Of a stretch of 64,000 nt of DNA, positions 17,251-26,989 are shown piece after piece. Origin of the DNA: Sphingobacterium thalpophilum (GTDB taxonomy: Bacteria; Bacteroidota; Bacteroidia; Sphingobacteriales; Sphingobacteriaceae); assembly GCF_901482695.1 (NCBI RefSeq), contig NZ_LR590484.1, positions 4,278,001-4,342,000 on the forward strand, written 5' to 3'. The notes below the pieces were generated by a model. The model worked only from the letters and a program-made list of their open reading frames with translations, did no database searches and was not told the DNA's origin. Both the position numbers and the translations under genes were made by a program. Position 1 is the stretch's first letter; each line of letters begins with the position of its first letter.

Positions 17251-18314
17251 CTATAAACGAACTTAGAGATCGCGGGCTGATCCTGTATGAGGCAGTTGTC
17301 GGCAGCAGGGCGTACGGATTGGACACAGCGTCTTCTGATACCGATATCAGAGGTGTATTTTATCTACCGCTGGAATATTACCTAGGCAATCAATATATTG
17401 CCCAGGTTGCAAATGCCAGTAATGATGAAGTCTATTATGAGCTAGGACGCTTCGTAGAACTCCTTTCAAAGAGTAATCCTAATATATTGGAGCTTCTGGC
17501 CAGTCCTGCCGACTGCATATTATACCGGGATCCTATATTTGACCAATTTAAGATTCAGGATTTTATCACACAGGAGGCAGCTACGAGCTTTGCTCAATAC
17601 GGGATGGTACAAGTGCGCAAGGCAAAGGGACTGAATAAGAAAATCAACAATCCGATGGATCGTGCGCGCAAAAGTTTGCTGGATTTCTGCTTCATCATAG
17701 CTGGTGACCGTAGTGAGCCGTTGAGCATGTGGTTAAGCAAGCGGCAGTGGAAACAGGAAAACTGTGGTTTGGTCAAGATCGACCATGCAAAGGGAATGTA
17801 TGCTCTGTTTTATGACCAGGCTCAGACCATGAATTATAAAGGTATCGTGGCTACAATGGAGAGTCATGAGGTTTCATGCAGTGCTATCGGCAAGGAACAG
17901 GCACTTTGTGCGTACCTTTTTGTTAATCATGACGCATATTCTTCTTATTGCAAGGCCTATCGTGAATATTTTAGCTGGGTATCTGAGCGCAATGAAAACC
18001 GTTTTCAAGGCACAATGCAACATGGCGGGGGCTATGACGCCAAAAATATGATGCATACCCTCCGTCTGCTGCAGCAGACAAAAGAGATCTTGTCTGACGG
18101 CAAGCTGAATGTACGTCGACTCGATAGGGAAGAGCTCCTGCGTATCAAGAGTGGCGTCTTTACCTATGATGAGCTTTTTATACGGGCTCAAAAGCTTTTT
18201 CAGGAGGTTGAAGAGCTTTCCTTGCACAGTTTACTGCCGGCAGCACCGGATCAGGTGAAACTGAGGCGACAATTGGTGGTAATGCGTAAATATCTTTATC
18301 AGATCAAAATTTAA
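17247..18314 (+). CDS. COG3541-type nucleotidyltransferase (second of a tandem pair)
   Basis: A 355-residue protein with GSRAYG at residues 19-24 and SSDTDIRG giving Asp31 and Asp33. It is longer than its upstream partner by ~100 residues at the C-terminus (ARKSLLDFCFIIAG, NMMHTLRLLQQTKEIL), a helical region common to this COG. The four-base overlap with the preceding gene implies coupled translation. The pair could modify nucleic acid or protein by nucleotidyl transfer; the substrate is unknown. Confidence 0.87.
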   Translation: MTINELRDRGLILYEAVVGSRAYGLDTASSDTDIRGVFYLPLEYYLGNQYIAQVANASNDEVYYELGRFVELLSKSNPNILELLASPADCILYRDPIFDQFKIQDFITQEAATSFAQYGMVQVRKAKGLNKKINNPMDRARKSLLDFCFIIAGDRSEPLSMWLSKRQWKQENCGLVKIDHAKGMYALFYDQAQTMNYKGIVATMESHEVSCSAIGKEQALCAYLFVNHDAYSSYCKAYREYFSWVSERNENRFQGTMQHGGGYDAKNMMHTLRLLQQTKEILSDGKLNVRRLDREELLRIKSGVFTYDELFIRAQKLFQEVEELSLHSLLPAAPDQVKLRRQLVVMRKYLYQIKI

Positions 18315-18383
18315 GAGACAATTTAGGTCTGAATATTAGCTGCTTTTAATTTAAAGTCTGAGAATGCGCAGGAGATTTTAAAC

Positions 18384-19508
18384 TTATTCCAATTGCATGT
18401 CGAATTCGTCAAAAGATTCCTTGCGCCAGGCCATGTGCTGTGTGCTTGTCGAAAGTGCAAATAAGGGGGAGAATGTTTTAACTTTTACGGTTTTGCCATC
18501 GGGGAGGAATTCAAGAATACGTAACCAGCCATCACCACCGCTCCCCTGGTGCCCGCCCCCAAGCGCTTGCGCATTGAAGGTCATTTGATTGACCTTTTTG
18601 CCGGCAGCATTTTTGTCCGTGCGAAAACCAATGTGCTTTTTGATGTCATTGGCAGCACCGATATGGCCTGAGAATACCAGCTCAATGTTTTTGGAAGGTT
18701 GGACTAATTTTTTCCAGATGGATTTTCCGTAGTTGGCGTCCTGCAGGTCATATTTTTCTTTTTCAATATGCTCATTCTTATAATTCAGATAGGAATGTGT
18801 CAATAGAACGACTTTATGCGTGCTATATGTGGGTTTGTCAATGACTGATCTGGCCCAGCTCAGTACCGTGTCCCTCGGTGCAAATTCGATCGAGAGGAAA
18901 AGAAAATCTTGTCCATGAGGAGAGCGCCATTCATAGCTTGCGTTTTCTAAACTCGGGTCACCGTATATATTTTCGGTGACATCCCGCAGCAGCTCCTGGT
19001 TTTTGCTGTTTTTGTCCGAAGGGAAATAATGCGGAAAATGGGTGGTCTTTGGTTTGTGCGTATAGCTGAATATATTATAATCATGGTTTCCCGTCGCCGT
19101 AATATAGGGTATTTTCCCATCTAACTTAGCAAAAGCCCGTGCAGCAGCTTCCCATTGCTGTTTGCCGGTCTGGTCCATTTTTAGCCGGTTGGGGTTGATA
19201 ATGTCATCATGCTCCACCAGATCACCGGTGCACAGCACAATTTTTATATTCATTTGTTCCTGATGCGCTACGATCCAGTTCATCATGATATCTAAAATAG
19301 GCTGATTCCGCTTAAACTTTACATAGTTCTGTATATCCGGCAGTAGTACCATGGACCACGATTTTTGATCGCTCAAAGTAGGCTGTTGAAATTCACTGCT
19401 TGTTGACTGCGCTTTTGCTGCGGTTATGCAATACCACAGACAAAAGAATAGTAGACTGTTTTTGATACTCGTTCTCATACAGAATTTAATTAATGACGAC
19501 GTTTTCAA
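18384..19508 (-). CDS. Secreted calcineurin-like metallophosphoesterase
   Basis: A 374-residue protein with an N-terminal signal sequence ending near TAAKAQ (residue ~34). The metal-binding blocks are in order: LPDIQNY (DxQ in place of the usual DxH), GDLVEHDD, GNHDYN, LTHSYL and GHIG. DxQ is seen in a subgroup of bacterial metallophosphoesterases. It should hydrolyse a phosphomono- or diester in the periplasm. It is convergent with the nucleotidyltransferases and divergent from the SusC gene, so it may belong functionally with the locus to its right. An internal Met at residue 11 is an alternative start. Confidence 0.85.
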   Translation of the reverse strand: MKTSSLIKFCMRTSIKNSLLFFCLWYCITAAKAQSTSSEFQQPTLSDQKSWSMVLLPDIQNYVKFKRNQPILDIMMNWIVAHQEQMNIKIVLCTGDLVEHDDIINPNRLKMDQTGKQQWEAAARAFAKLDGKIPYITATGNHDYNIFSYTHKPKTTHFPHYFPSDKNSKNQELLRDVTENIYGDPSLENASYEWRSPHGQDFLFLSIEFAPRDTVLSWARSVIDKPTYSTHKVVLLTHSYLNYKNEHIEKEKYDLQDANYGKSIWKKLVQPSKNIELVFSGHIGAANDIKKHIGFRTDKNAAGKKVNQMTFNAQALGGGHQGSGGDGWLRILEFLPDGKTVKVKTFSPLFALSTSTQHMAWRKESFDEFDMQLE

Positions 19509-19891
19509 TTAGCTGAACCGGTGTGAATTTAGCTTATTTTTTTAATGTTTAAAAATCTTTCTTTTTATTTCTGAATACTCAGCGAGAAGTTGTAGGAGAA
19601 TATGGTTTTAAATACTTATCTATTAGTGTTTAGGGGCGAAATTTAAAAAGCTGTTTACGATTTTTGAAGACTGTTTTTATGTTAATTTCATATTAAATTA
19701 TCTTTAAATATGTTTATTTTGGTGTTTAAATAAGTTTTAAAATGTTAATTTTATTTGTTTTTTGTTTTTAATAATAAAATTTAATGTTTAATATTGTTCA
19801 ATAATATAATGCCTAAGTTTCATAATAACCAATTGGATCGGGAAAATCTCAGTGGTATGAATCGTAAATCTATAATTCTTATACAATCAAA
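19509..19891. promoter_or_regulatory. Promoter region of the SusC/SusD unit
   Basis: Very AT-rich. A candidate Bacteroidota promoter is TTG at 19794-19796, 17 bases, then TAAGTTTC (19814-19821), seven of eight matches to TAnnTTTG. Upstream is a T-rich block including TTTTATTTG at 19749-19757, a motif also found before the two MFS genes of this locus. DeoR binding there is inference. Confidence 0.35.
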
Positions 19892-22800
19892 ATGAATAAA
19901 GCATTTCGTTTGGCTGCGTTACTATGTGCGATGCCCATAGGGATGGCGCTGGCACAGCAGGTCGCCATGAAAGGTCGCGTCGTTGATGCGCAGGGGCATC
20001 CGCTGATAGGGGCGACTGTTCAGGTTAAGGGAAGTTCTGCTAGTCCTTCGGCTGTAATGGACAATGGGGAATTTAGTTTAAATGTAAAAAAGGGAGAGAT
20101 CATTTTGGTCACTATGCTCGGGTATGCACAGCGGGAGCTGGTCTTTCAGGGGCAGGCCAGTCTAGAGGTGGTTTTAGAGGGAACGTCGACCAGCATCGAG
20201 GAAGTTGTTGTGGTTGGATATGGTACACAAAAGAAAGTGAATTTGACGGGCGCTGTTTCCGTTATCGAAAATAGCCAGCTGGAACGTCGGCCCAATCTTT
20301 CGACTTCATCGGCCTTGCAGGGGTTGGCTCCGGGTGTGACCGTGACTTCACAGACAGGTGCTCCGGGCGGTGATGCCGGCCAGATTCGGATCCGTGGGAT
20401 TAATTCCTTTGGTGGCTCTGACTCTTCACCGTTGGTGATCATAGACGGAGTGGCGGGCTCGATCGATAATATTGACTACAATTTGATTGAAAGTATTTCT
20501 GTGCTTAAAGATGCTGCTTCTTCAGCTATCTATGGTTCACGGGCAGCCAACGGTGTCATATTGATTACTACCAAAAGAGGGAAGGACAAGCTGGCCATCC
20601 ATTATAAGGGGTATATCGGCATGCAGGATCCTACAGCCATTCCGAAGGTGGCTGACGGGCTCACCTATATGCGGATGTTTAATGAGGCCAACCTCAATGA
20701 TGGAAATCAACCGACCTATACGGATGAGGCCATTGCCGAATATAGCCGCTTATATGCCGAAAACCCCGATAATTTTGACTGGCAAAAGGCTATTCTAACG
20801 GGTTCTGGCTTTACACAAAACCATTTCTTGAGTCTTTCTGCAAATAGCGGTATTATCCGTGTCGCACCTTCGTTTGGTTATTCCACGCAGGACGGACTTA
20901 TCAAGAACACGGGGTTTAAACGTTATGTTTTCCGCAACAACATGGACATTACCCCAAGCGAAAAATTTACTGTGAGGATGGACCTTTCGATGACCAATAA
21001 AAACAGGGAACAGATTGCGGGTGAAGGAACCATCTGGAATTATTTGGGCCGTATGCCGACTGATCTGCCGATCCGCCATCCCAATGGTTTATGGGCAGAG
21101 GGCTGGGTGAAAAATAATCCTGTGGCCCAGATTGAAGAGGGAGGGAATAACAAGACCAACAACCTGGAATTTATTGGCAATTTATCGGTGAATTATAAAC
21201 CTACGGAATGGCTTAGCCTCCTGGGAACAATCGCGCCGAGGTATGTGACGAGAAATACCCATCAGTTTAATAAAATGGTAGAGGTATTTGATGTGAACGG
21301 CGCTTCGGCGGGCTCGGCCAATACGACTACCGATCTTACGGAACGCGCTTACAGACAGTATTTTGGGAGCTATTTTGTAACGGCAACAGCCGACAGATCG
21401 TACGGTGACCATCAATTCAAAATGATGCTGGGGGCCTCCCGGGAATCTTACAATGAAAAATTTTTGATGGGCTATCGTCGGGATTTTATGTATGACACAT
21501 ACGAGGTTTTAAACGCCGGGGCTGACAATGCGACAAAGGATAATGGCAGTGCCATCGATGAGTGGCTGTTGGTATCTCAGTTCGGCAGATTTAATTATAG
21601 TTTCAAAGATCGCTATCTGTTTGAAGCGAACATCAGGCACGACGGCAGTTCCAGGTTTGTGAAAAATAACAGATGGTCTACCTTTCCGTCTTTCTCGGCA
21701 GGCTGGCGCCTTAGCGAAGAGCCGTTTATGGGAAATTTGAAAGGGGTGGTCAGTCAGCTCAAATTAAGAGGTTCATGGGGTAAGCTCGGAAATCAGAATA
21801 TCGGTGATTCTTATTACCCTTTCGCCTCACAGCTGGCGCTGGGAAGTATATCGATGGGCGGACAATTGTATCCCCTGGTATCGCAGAATGAAATGGCAAA
21901 CGAGCGACTGGTATGGGAATCGACGACAATGAGTGGAGCGGGGCTCGATGCGGTATTGTTTAAGGATTTTAGCCTGACCTTTGACTGGTATAGCAAGACG
22001 ACCAACGGGATTTTGCTCAAACTGGATATACCTGCATTGCACGGGCTCCCGGGGCCGTTCCAGAATGCAGGGAAGGTACAGAACAAAGGCTGGGAGCTTG
22101 CCGTTCGTTATGATAAGAAATTCGGCGATTTTAAGCTCGGTCTGGGCGGGAATATAGCTGATGTAAAAAACAAAATCCTGGATATGCGCAATACAACGAT
22201 GGGTACGTTTTTACGTCAGCAAACCGGGTACCCGATTAATTCAATCTACGGTTATCTCGCCGACGGTTATTATAATAATGCGGATGAAATCAAAAACGGT
22301 CCCGCCCAGTTCGGAAAACTCCAGCCGGGGGATATCCGTTATAAAGATATCGCAGGAGAATTTGATGCAGCTGGTAACCCGATTCCGGATGGCAAAATCA
22401 ATGAAAGTGATAAAGTGATCATTGGCAATACTATTCCGCGTTATACCTATGGGATAAATCTGGATCTCAGTTATAAAGGGATTCGGCTGAATGCATTTTT
22501 ACAGGGTGTGGCTAAGGCGGATGGTTATCTGAGTTCGCATTACGTGGTGCCGTTGGCGATGGCTAGTGCTGTCAAGGAATGGCAGACCGATTATTGGACC
22601 GTAGACAATCCGGATGCTGCATTGCCGCGCTTATCACATTCTTCCACAAACAATACGCAGAATTCAACTTTTTGGATGCGGAGTGCAGCGTACCTTCGTC
22701 TTAAAAATGTGCAGTTAGGGTATGAAATCCCGAAGCATATGCTCGCTAAACTCAGATTGAATGGCCTGTTTGTTTATGTCAACGGGCAAAATCTCTGGAC

Positions 22801-22936
22801 GAAAACCAATTTCTATAAAGGGTATGATCCCGAAATCAATTACAATGCAGCAGCGGGTGAAGGGGTTTCTTTGGGAGATGGTAATTTCTATCCGCAGGTT
22901 AAAGTATACACCTTTGGCGTTGATTTTAAATTTTAA
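19892..22936 (+). CDS. susC: SusC-type TonB-dependent outer-membrane transporter
   Basis: A 1014-residue outer-membrane protein. Residues 1-21 are the signal peptide, about 24-100 a carboxypeptidase-like regulatory domain, and residues 103-122 the SusC signature EEVVVVGYGTQKKVNLTGAV starting the plug. The remainder is the 22-strand barrel, ending in the aromatic FGVDFKF. It works with the SusD lipoprotein encoded seven bases later to pull a ligand into the periplasm using TonB energy. There is no long N-terminal extension, so it is not of the FecI/FecR-regulated type. Downstream enzymes suggest a phosphate-linked polyol or sugar ligand (inference). Confidence 0.96.
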   Translation: MNKAFRLAALLCAMPIGMALAQQVAMKGRVVDAQGHPLIGATVQVKGSSASPSAVMDNGEFSLNVKKGEIILVTMLGYAQRELVFQGQASLEVVLEGTSTSIEEVVVVGYGTQKKVNLTGAVSVIENSQLERRPNLSTSSALQGLAPGVTVTSQTGAPGGDAGQIRIRGINSFGGSDSSPLVIIDGVAGSIDNIDYNLIESISVLKDAASSAIYGSRAANGVILITTKRGKDKLAIHYKGYIGMQDPTAIPKVADGLTYMRMFNEANLNDGNQPTYTDEAIAEYSRLYAENPDNFDWQKAILTGSGFTQNHFLSLSANSGIIRVAPSFGYSTQDGLIKNTGFKRYVFRNNMDITPSEKFTVRMDLSMTNKNREQIAGEGTIWNYLGRMPTDLPIRHPNGLWAEGWVKNNPVAQIEEGGNNKTNNLEFIGNLSVNYKPTEWLSLLGTIAPRYVTRNTHQFNKMVEVFDVNGASAGSANTTTDLTERAYRQYFGSYFVTATADRSYGDHQFKMMLGASRESYNEKFLMGYRRDFMYDTYEVLNAGADNATKDNGSAIDEWLLVSQFGRFNYSFKDRYLFEANIRHDGSSRFVKNNRWSTFPSFSAGWRLSEEPFMGNLKGVVSQLKLRGSWGKLGNQNIGDSYYPFASQLALGSISMGGQLYPLVSQNEMANERLVWESTTMSGAGLDAVLFKDFSLTFDWYSKTTNGILLKLDIPALHGLPGPFQNAGKVQNKGWELAVRYDKKFGDFKLGLGGNIADVKNKILDMRNTTMGTFLRQQTGYPINSIYGYLADGYYNNADEIKNGPAQFGKLQPGDIRYKDIAGEFDAAGNPIPDGKINESDKVIIGNTIPRYTYGINLDLSYKGIRLNAFLQGVAKADGYLSSHYVVPLAMASAVKEWQTDYWTVDNPDAALPRLSHSSTNNTQNSTFWMRSAAYLRLKNVQLGYEIPKHMLAKLRLNGLFVYVNGQNLWTKTNFYKGYDPEINYNAAAGEGVSLGDGNFYPQVKVYTFGVDFKF

Positions 22937-22943
22937 GGAAGAC

Positions 22944-24701
22944 ATGAAGAAAAACATGAAGATAGTTTTAGGTTTGGCACTACTGGCCGGACTGGTTAGT
23001 AGTTGTAATTTGGATAAAGAGCCTCTGAATGGTCCGGCAACAGGCACATTTCCGACCAATGAGACAGAAGCTGAGAGTGGCCTGTTGGGTGCTTATAAGG
23101 CGCTGACACTCCTGGATGCAAGCAGCACCCCTTTCTTGCATGTGCTGGACAATATTACCGATATCGGTTATGCGCGTCCGGGGAATAATTATACGCCGGG
23201 CATTACCAGCTCCTATACGACGGATAATGCCTTGGCCACCAAACCGTGGACAGCACATTACAAAACACTTGCCCGGGTACATCTGGTATTGGATAATCTC
23301 GCGGCATTGCAAGGGAAGATTGCGCCCGAGAAGCTGAAGCAGCTGGATGCAGAGCTCCGTTTTATTCGGGCATACGTGTATTCACAATTGATAGAATTAT
23401 ATGGTGGAGTACCTTTACTGACCAAAAATGTCCCCCTGGGCGAGGCGAATATTGGCAAAACGGATGCAGCCGAAATCCGGCAATGGATTATGGACGAACT
23501 GACAGCGATTGCGGATGCGCTGCCCGTTAATCAATCCGCTTTCGGAAAAGTAAGAGCGAGCAGTGTGGCTGCCTATATGTTAAAGGCTCGTGTTGCGCTT
23601 TACGCCGGTAAATACGAGCTTGCCGCAGAGTCGGCCGACAAAGCGATCAAGCTTTCGGATGGACTGCATGAGCTGACTCCTTTCAACGAGAGCATAAATT
23701 ATGCAGGAAAGAACCACGTGGCAGGTGAGCCTGATGTGAGCAATATTTTTGGACATGAGGGCTTCAAGAGCAGCAAAGAATGGATATGGGTCATGGAATA
23801 TAATGTCAGTGTTCCCGGCAATGTGCATAATCAACAATATTATGCAGCGTCGCGCCTTGGTAGAGGGGTTGCATATTGGGGGCCGACGCAAGATTTTATA
23901 GACTCTTTTCAGGCGTCTGACGGACTGCCGGTTACGGAGTCTGCGGTATATGATGCCGCCCATCCTTTTGCCCATAGAGATCCGAGACTGGATATGTACT
24001 GTGTGAGGCCCGGGGCCAGATTTCTTGGCTACCAATTTGAAATGAACAGCGCATTTAAAAATGTGGCAAATTATTGGCCTGTTTTAAACGGGACCAGCGA
24101 AAAGCCGGCCGTTGTGGCAAATGCAGACCAGACGAACGCCGCCCGTTCATATAGCGGCTATTTGTGGCGGAAACATGTGGATATCAAAGATTTTGCAACC
24201 ACTTCTGTCAATGGGCAAAGTGACCTGAATATCGGTCTTTTTAGGTATGCCGAACTGCTCTTGATCTATGCGGAAGCTAAAATAGAGGCGAATAAGATTG
24301 ATAATTCAGTGTACGATGCGATCAATCAGATCCGCCTGCGGGCGCATATGCCACCGCTCAGGACGGGGCTCAGCCAGGCTGAATTAAGGAAAGCACTGCG
24401 TTATGAGCGTAAAGTCGAACTCGCGGGCGATGGCTTCCGCTGGTATGACCTTCGCCGCTGGGGGATTGCCAGCCAGATCTTGAACGGTAATCTTTATCTC
24501 AACCGCGATGCAAATCAGTGGTCTTCGGCAGTATTGGTCAAAATCGATGATAATGGTTCACCGGTTTATAATAAAGAGTTGGCTAATAAAGTTTTTGGTG
24601 TTCAGGATGTGATTTTTAAAATTAATAAGGATGAGCTTTGGCCGATACCCGAAAGTGAAATTGTGATGGTTCCAGATCTGAAACAAAATCCCGGATACTA
24701 A
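22944..24701 (+). CDS. susD: SusD-family surface lipoprotein
   Basis: A 585-residue lipoprotein. The start at 22944 (MKKNMKIVLGLALLAGLVSSC) gives a proper lipobox with Cys21; a longer in-frame extension to 22761 overlaps SusC and is rejected. AAGGAAG just upstream may be a ribosome site. The early part has the SusD-like TPR helices (LDAELRFIRAYVYSQLIELYGG), and the C-terminal half carries the RagB/SusD signature ALRYERKVELAGDGFRWYDL. It caps the SusC barrel and selects the ligand at the cell surface. Confidence 0.96.
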   Translation: MKKNMKIVLGLALLAGLVSSCNLDKEPLNGPATGTFPTNETEAESGLLGAYKALTLLDASSTPFLHVLDNITDIGYARPGNNYTPGITSSYTTDNALATKPWTAHYKTLARVHLVLDNLAALQGKIAPEKLKQLDAELRFIRAYVYSQLIELYGGVPLLTKNVPLGEANIGKTDAAEIRQWIMDELTAIADALPVNQSAFGKVRASSVAAYMLKARVALYAGKYELAAESADKAIKLSDGLHELTPFNESINYAGKNHVAGEPDVSNIFGHEGFKSSKEWIWVMEYNVSVPGNVHNQQYYAASRLGRGVAYWGPTQDFIDSFQASDGLPVTESAVYDAAHPFAHRDPRLDMYCVRPGARFLGYQFEMNSAFKNVANYWPVLNGTSEKPAVVANADQTNAARSYSGYLWRKHVDIKDFATTSVNGQSDLNIGLFRYAELLLIYAEAKIEANKIDNSVYDAINQIRLRAHMPPLRTGLSQAELRKALRYERKVELAGDGFRWYDLRRWGIASQILNGNLYLNRDANQWSSAVLVKIDDNGSPVYNKELANKVFGVQDVIFKINKDELWPIPESEIVMVPDLKQNPGY

Positions 24702-24716
24702 AGTCTCCGGGCAGGT

Positions 24717-24753
24717 AAAAGGCCTCTGGCTTTTAAAGCTAAAGGCCTTTTTT
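24717..24753. terminator. Bidirectional terminator between SusD and DeoR genes
   Basis: AAAAGGCCT and AAGGCCTTTT pair around an inner GGCTTT/AAAGCT stem, flanked by A and T runs on both sides. It separates the convergent SusD and DeoR genes and suits both. Confidence 0.8.
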
Positions 24754-24757
24754 CAGG

Positions 24758-25522
24758 TTAAGCTATAATGACTTTGACGCCCAGTTCCTCAATATTTCTA
24801 ACGTCATTTTCGGAGACTTTACTATCAGTGATGATATAATGGATATCTTCAATGTTGCATACTTTTCCAAGTCCTCTTTTTCCAAATTTGCTGCTGTCTG
24901 CCAGTATAATGACCGTTTGGGAGGTTTCAAGCATCTTTTGGTTAAGCGTAGCTTCGGAAAGATTGCTGATTGAAATGCCAAATTCTAAATCGATACCATC
25001 TACACCGAGAAAAAGGAGGCTGCAGCTTACTTCGTCGAGCAATCTTGAAGCATAGTGGCCGGCGACAGAGGACGAATTGGGTCTGATCAGTCCGCCCAGC
25101 TGTAAAACTTCGATGTTTTTCTTGTTGCTCAGTTCTAATCCGACTTTCAGTGCTGGAGTGATCACCGTCAGATGCTGCGTTACTTCTAGATTTTTTGCCA
25201 GGGCATAGGCCGTGGTACCCGAGCCGATCATGATCGAATCGTTGTTTTTGATCAGCTTAATTGCAGCTTTGGCAATACGTTCTTTGTCTTCACTATTGAT
25301 GGACTCTTTCTCCAGAATGTGGCGGTCTCCCGCATAGGGATTGTAGGTAGAAGCACCCCCTTTTGTACGAAATAAAAGGTTCTTATCTTCTAAAAGCTTA
25401 AGATCTTTACGAATCGTTACGCTGGAGACCTCCATTGTTTTACTTAACCATTCGATGGAAATTTTTCCTTTTTCTTTAAGTTTCTTGAGTATGAATTCGT
25501 GGCGCTCTGTTATACTTTTCAT
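24758..25522 (-). CDS. DeoR/GlpR family transcriptional repressor
   Basis: A 254-residue regulator with an N-terminal HTH_DeoR domain (residues about 20-55: LSKTMEVSSVTIRKDLKLLE, then KGGAST) and a C-terminal sugar-phosphate-sensing domain with the DeoRC features IGSGTTAYALAKNL, LGGLIRPNSSSVAG and ADSSKFGKRG. Members sense phosphorylated sugars or polyols made by kinases of the same pathway. It lies between SusD (convergent) and the first MFS gene (divergent). It probably represses the locus until an FGGY-kinase product accumulates. Confidence 0.92.
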   Translation of the reverse strand: MKSITERHEFILKKLKEKGKISIEWLSKTMEVSSVTIRKDLKLLEDKNLLFRTKGGASTYNPYAGDRHILEKESINSEDKERIAKAAIKLIKNNDSIMIGSGTTAYALAKNLEVTQHLTVITPALKVGLELSNKKNIEVLQLGGLIRPNSSSVAGHYASRLLDEVSCSLLFLGVDGIDLEFGISISNLSEATLNQKMLETSQTVIILADSSKFGKRGLGKVCNIEDIHYIITDSKVSENDVRNIEELGVKVIIA

Positions 25523-25598
25523 AATTCTACAAGTTTATTGACAAAGATACTGTGTTGACCTTTAAACTTCAAGCGTTCAAATGTTAAATTATCTTTTT

Positions 25599-25642
25599 TT
25601 TTATTTAAAAATGTTTTATTTACTTTTTTTATTATAAATTTG
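25599..25642 (+). promoter_or_regulatory. Promoter of the first MFS gene with T-rich repeats
   Basis: TAAATTTG at 25635-25642 is a perfect match to the Bacteroidota -7 element TAnnTTTG. In the place of the -33 element are two copies of TTTTATTTA (25599-25607 and 25614-25622). The same octamer TTTTATTT recurs upstream of the second MFS gene and of SusC. A DeoR site here would block the promoter (inference). Confidence 0.45.
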
Positions 25643-25677
25643 ATCAATCAAAATATAAAAAAAACCAGAATCTATTT

Positions 25678-26955
25678 ATGTCCAAGTTTGCCCTTCCGAT
25701 TGCTCCGCTGTATAGACGTTGGTTAATCATACTCGTCATATTTTTAGCGATTGTCTTCAATTATTACGATCGGCAGATCGTGTCTATCTTAAAACCTATG
25801 CTCAAGGCAGCATACGGCTTGGGTGACGATGGTTATGCGATGGTTATTAACGTTTTTACGTTGTTTTATGCACTTATGTATCCGGTATCCGGTTGGCTTG
25901 TGGATCGTTTTGGCGAACGACGTGTGATGCTTGTAGGTATTTTAGGCTGGTCTCTGGCCTGTTTTGGAGGTGGTTTTTCGCGTACATTTGGTTCTTTTCT
26001 TTTTTTTCGCGGCTTGCTGGGTGCATCAGAGCCGACCAATTTTCCTGCGCAGCTGAAGGTCGTTGCAGTCTGGTTTTCCGGCAAGATGCGGGCTACTGCC
26101 AACAGCCTTTGTGTCGCGGGGAGTTCGATCGGAGCGATCATCGCACCGCCGATGGTGGCTTGGCTGGCTATTTCCTACGATTTTCATACAGTCTTTATCG
26201 TGGCGGGAGCAATCGGTCTGGTGATTGCCTTGCTCTGGTTTCTGATTTACTGCGAGCCACCTGATGCTGTCGCTAAAGAAAACACCGTCGAGCCCGGGGA
26301 GCCGGCTGCTGCCTTTTCCTGGGGGCAGCTGTGGGGCAGAAAGTCTTTGTGGGGGATTCTGTTGATCCGATTCGTAAGCGATCCAGTATGGTATTTTTGC
26401 CTGTTTTGGTTGCCCGGCTATCTGCAGGAAGAATCGGGACTGACGCTGGCTCAGATTGGCATGTTTGGCTGGATACCGTTTTTGCTGGCCGATTTGGGAG
26501 CCATAGGTACGTCGGCCTGGTCTGACCGGATGGTCAGGAAAGGGAAAGATCCACTCCTGGCTCGCAAGACGATGCTGACGGCGGTCGCTTTGTTGGCTCC
26601 GCTGTGTTGTCTGACCACGTATATCGCTAATCCCTACTTGACTTTGCTCATCTTTGGGCTTGTTGCCATAGCTTGTCTAAGCTGGTTATTTACAATCAGT
26701 GTGGTGATTGCGGAGGCGTTTCCGGTGGCCAATGTCGCATCGGTATTGGGAATTGCTGGAGGTTTTGGTGCATTGGGGGCTGTGCTGTTCAATTATTTTG
26801 TCGGGCAGATGCTTGGCTCGGTAGGCGCAGGAACCCTATTTATTGTGATGGCATTTATGCATCCTTTGGCAGCATTGATCCTATGGACGATGATAAAAAA
26901 AGAGGTTCCCCCGATAAAGGAAACACAAAGGGCAGAAGTGTTGCTGCTCAAATAG
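25678..26955 (+). CDS. MFS transporter, ACS (anion:cation symporter)-like
   Basis: A 425-residue inner-membrane protein with 12 hydrophobic segments. FNYYDRQIVSILKPML in TM1, GWLVDRFGERRVMLVG in the 2-3 loop and EPTNFPAQLKVVAVWF are typical of the ACS family, which imports hexuronates, galactarate and related organic anions by proton symport. It likely carries a sugar acid or other product released in the periplasm. It is divergent from the DeoR gene and starts a rightward gene string (FAD oxidoreductase 34 bases later). Confidence 0.9.
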   Translation: MSKFALPIAPLYRRWLIILVIFLAIVFNYYDRQIVSILKPMLKAAYGLGDDGYAMVINVFTLFYALMYPVSGWLVDRFGERRVMLVGILGWSLACFGGGFSRTFGSFLFFRGLLGASEPTNFPAQLKVVAVWFSGKMRATANSLCVAGSSIGAIIAPPMVAWLAISYDFHTVFIVAGAIGLVIALLWFLIYCEPPDAVAKENTVEPGEPAAAFSWGQLWGRKSLWGILLIRFVSDPVWYFCLFWLPGYLQEESGLTLAQIGMFGWIPFLLADLGAIGTSAWSDRMVRKGKDPLLARKTMLTAVALLAPLCCLTTYIANPYLTLLIFGLVAIACLSWLFTISVVIAEAFPVANVASVLGIAGGFGALGAVLFNYFVGQMLGSVGAGTLFIVMAFMHPLAALILWTMIKKEVPPIKETQRAEVLLLK

Positions 26956-26989
26956 ATTATGTAGTTTGTAAAATAAATTTTATACAGAA

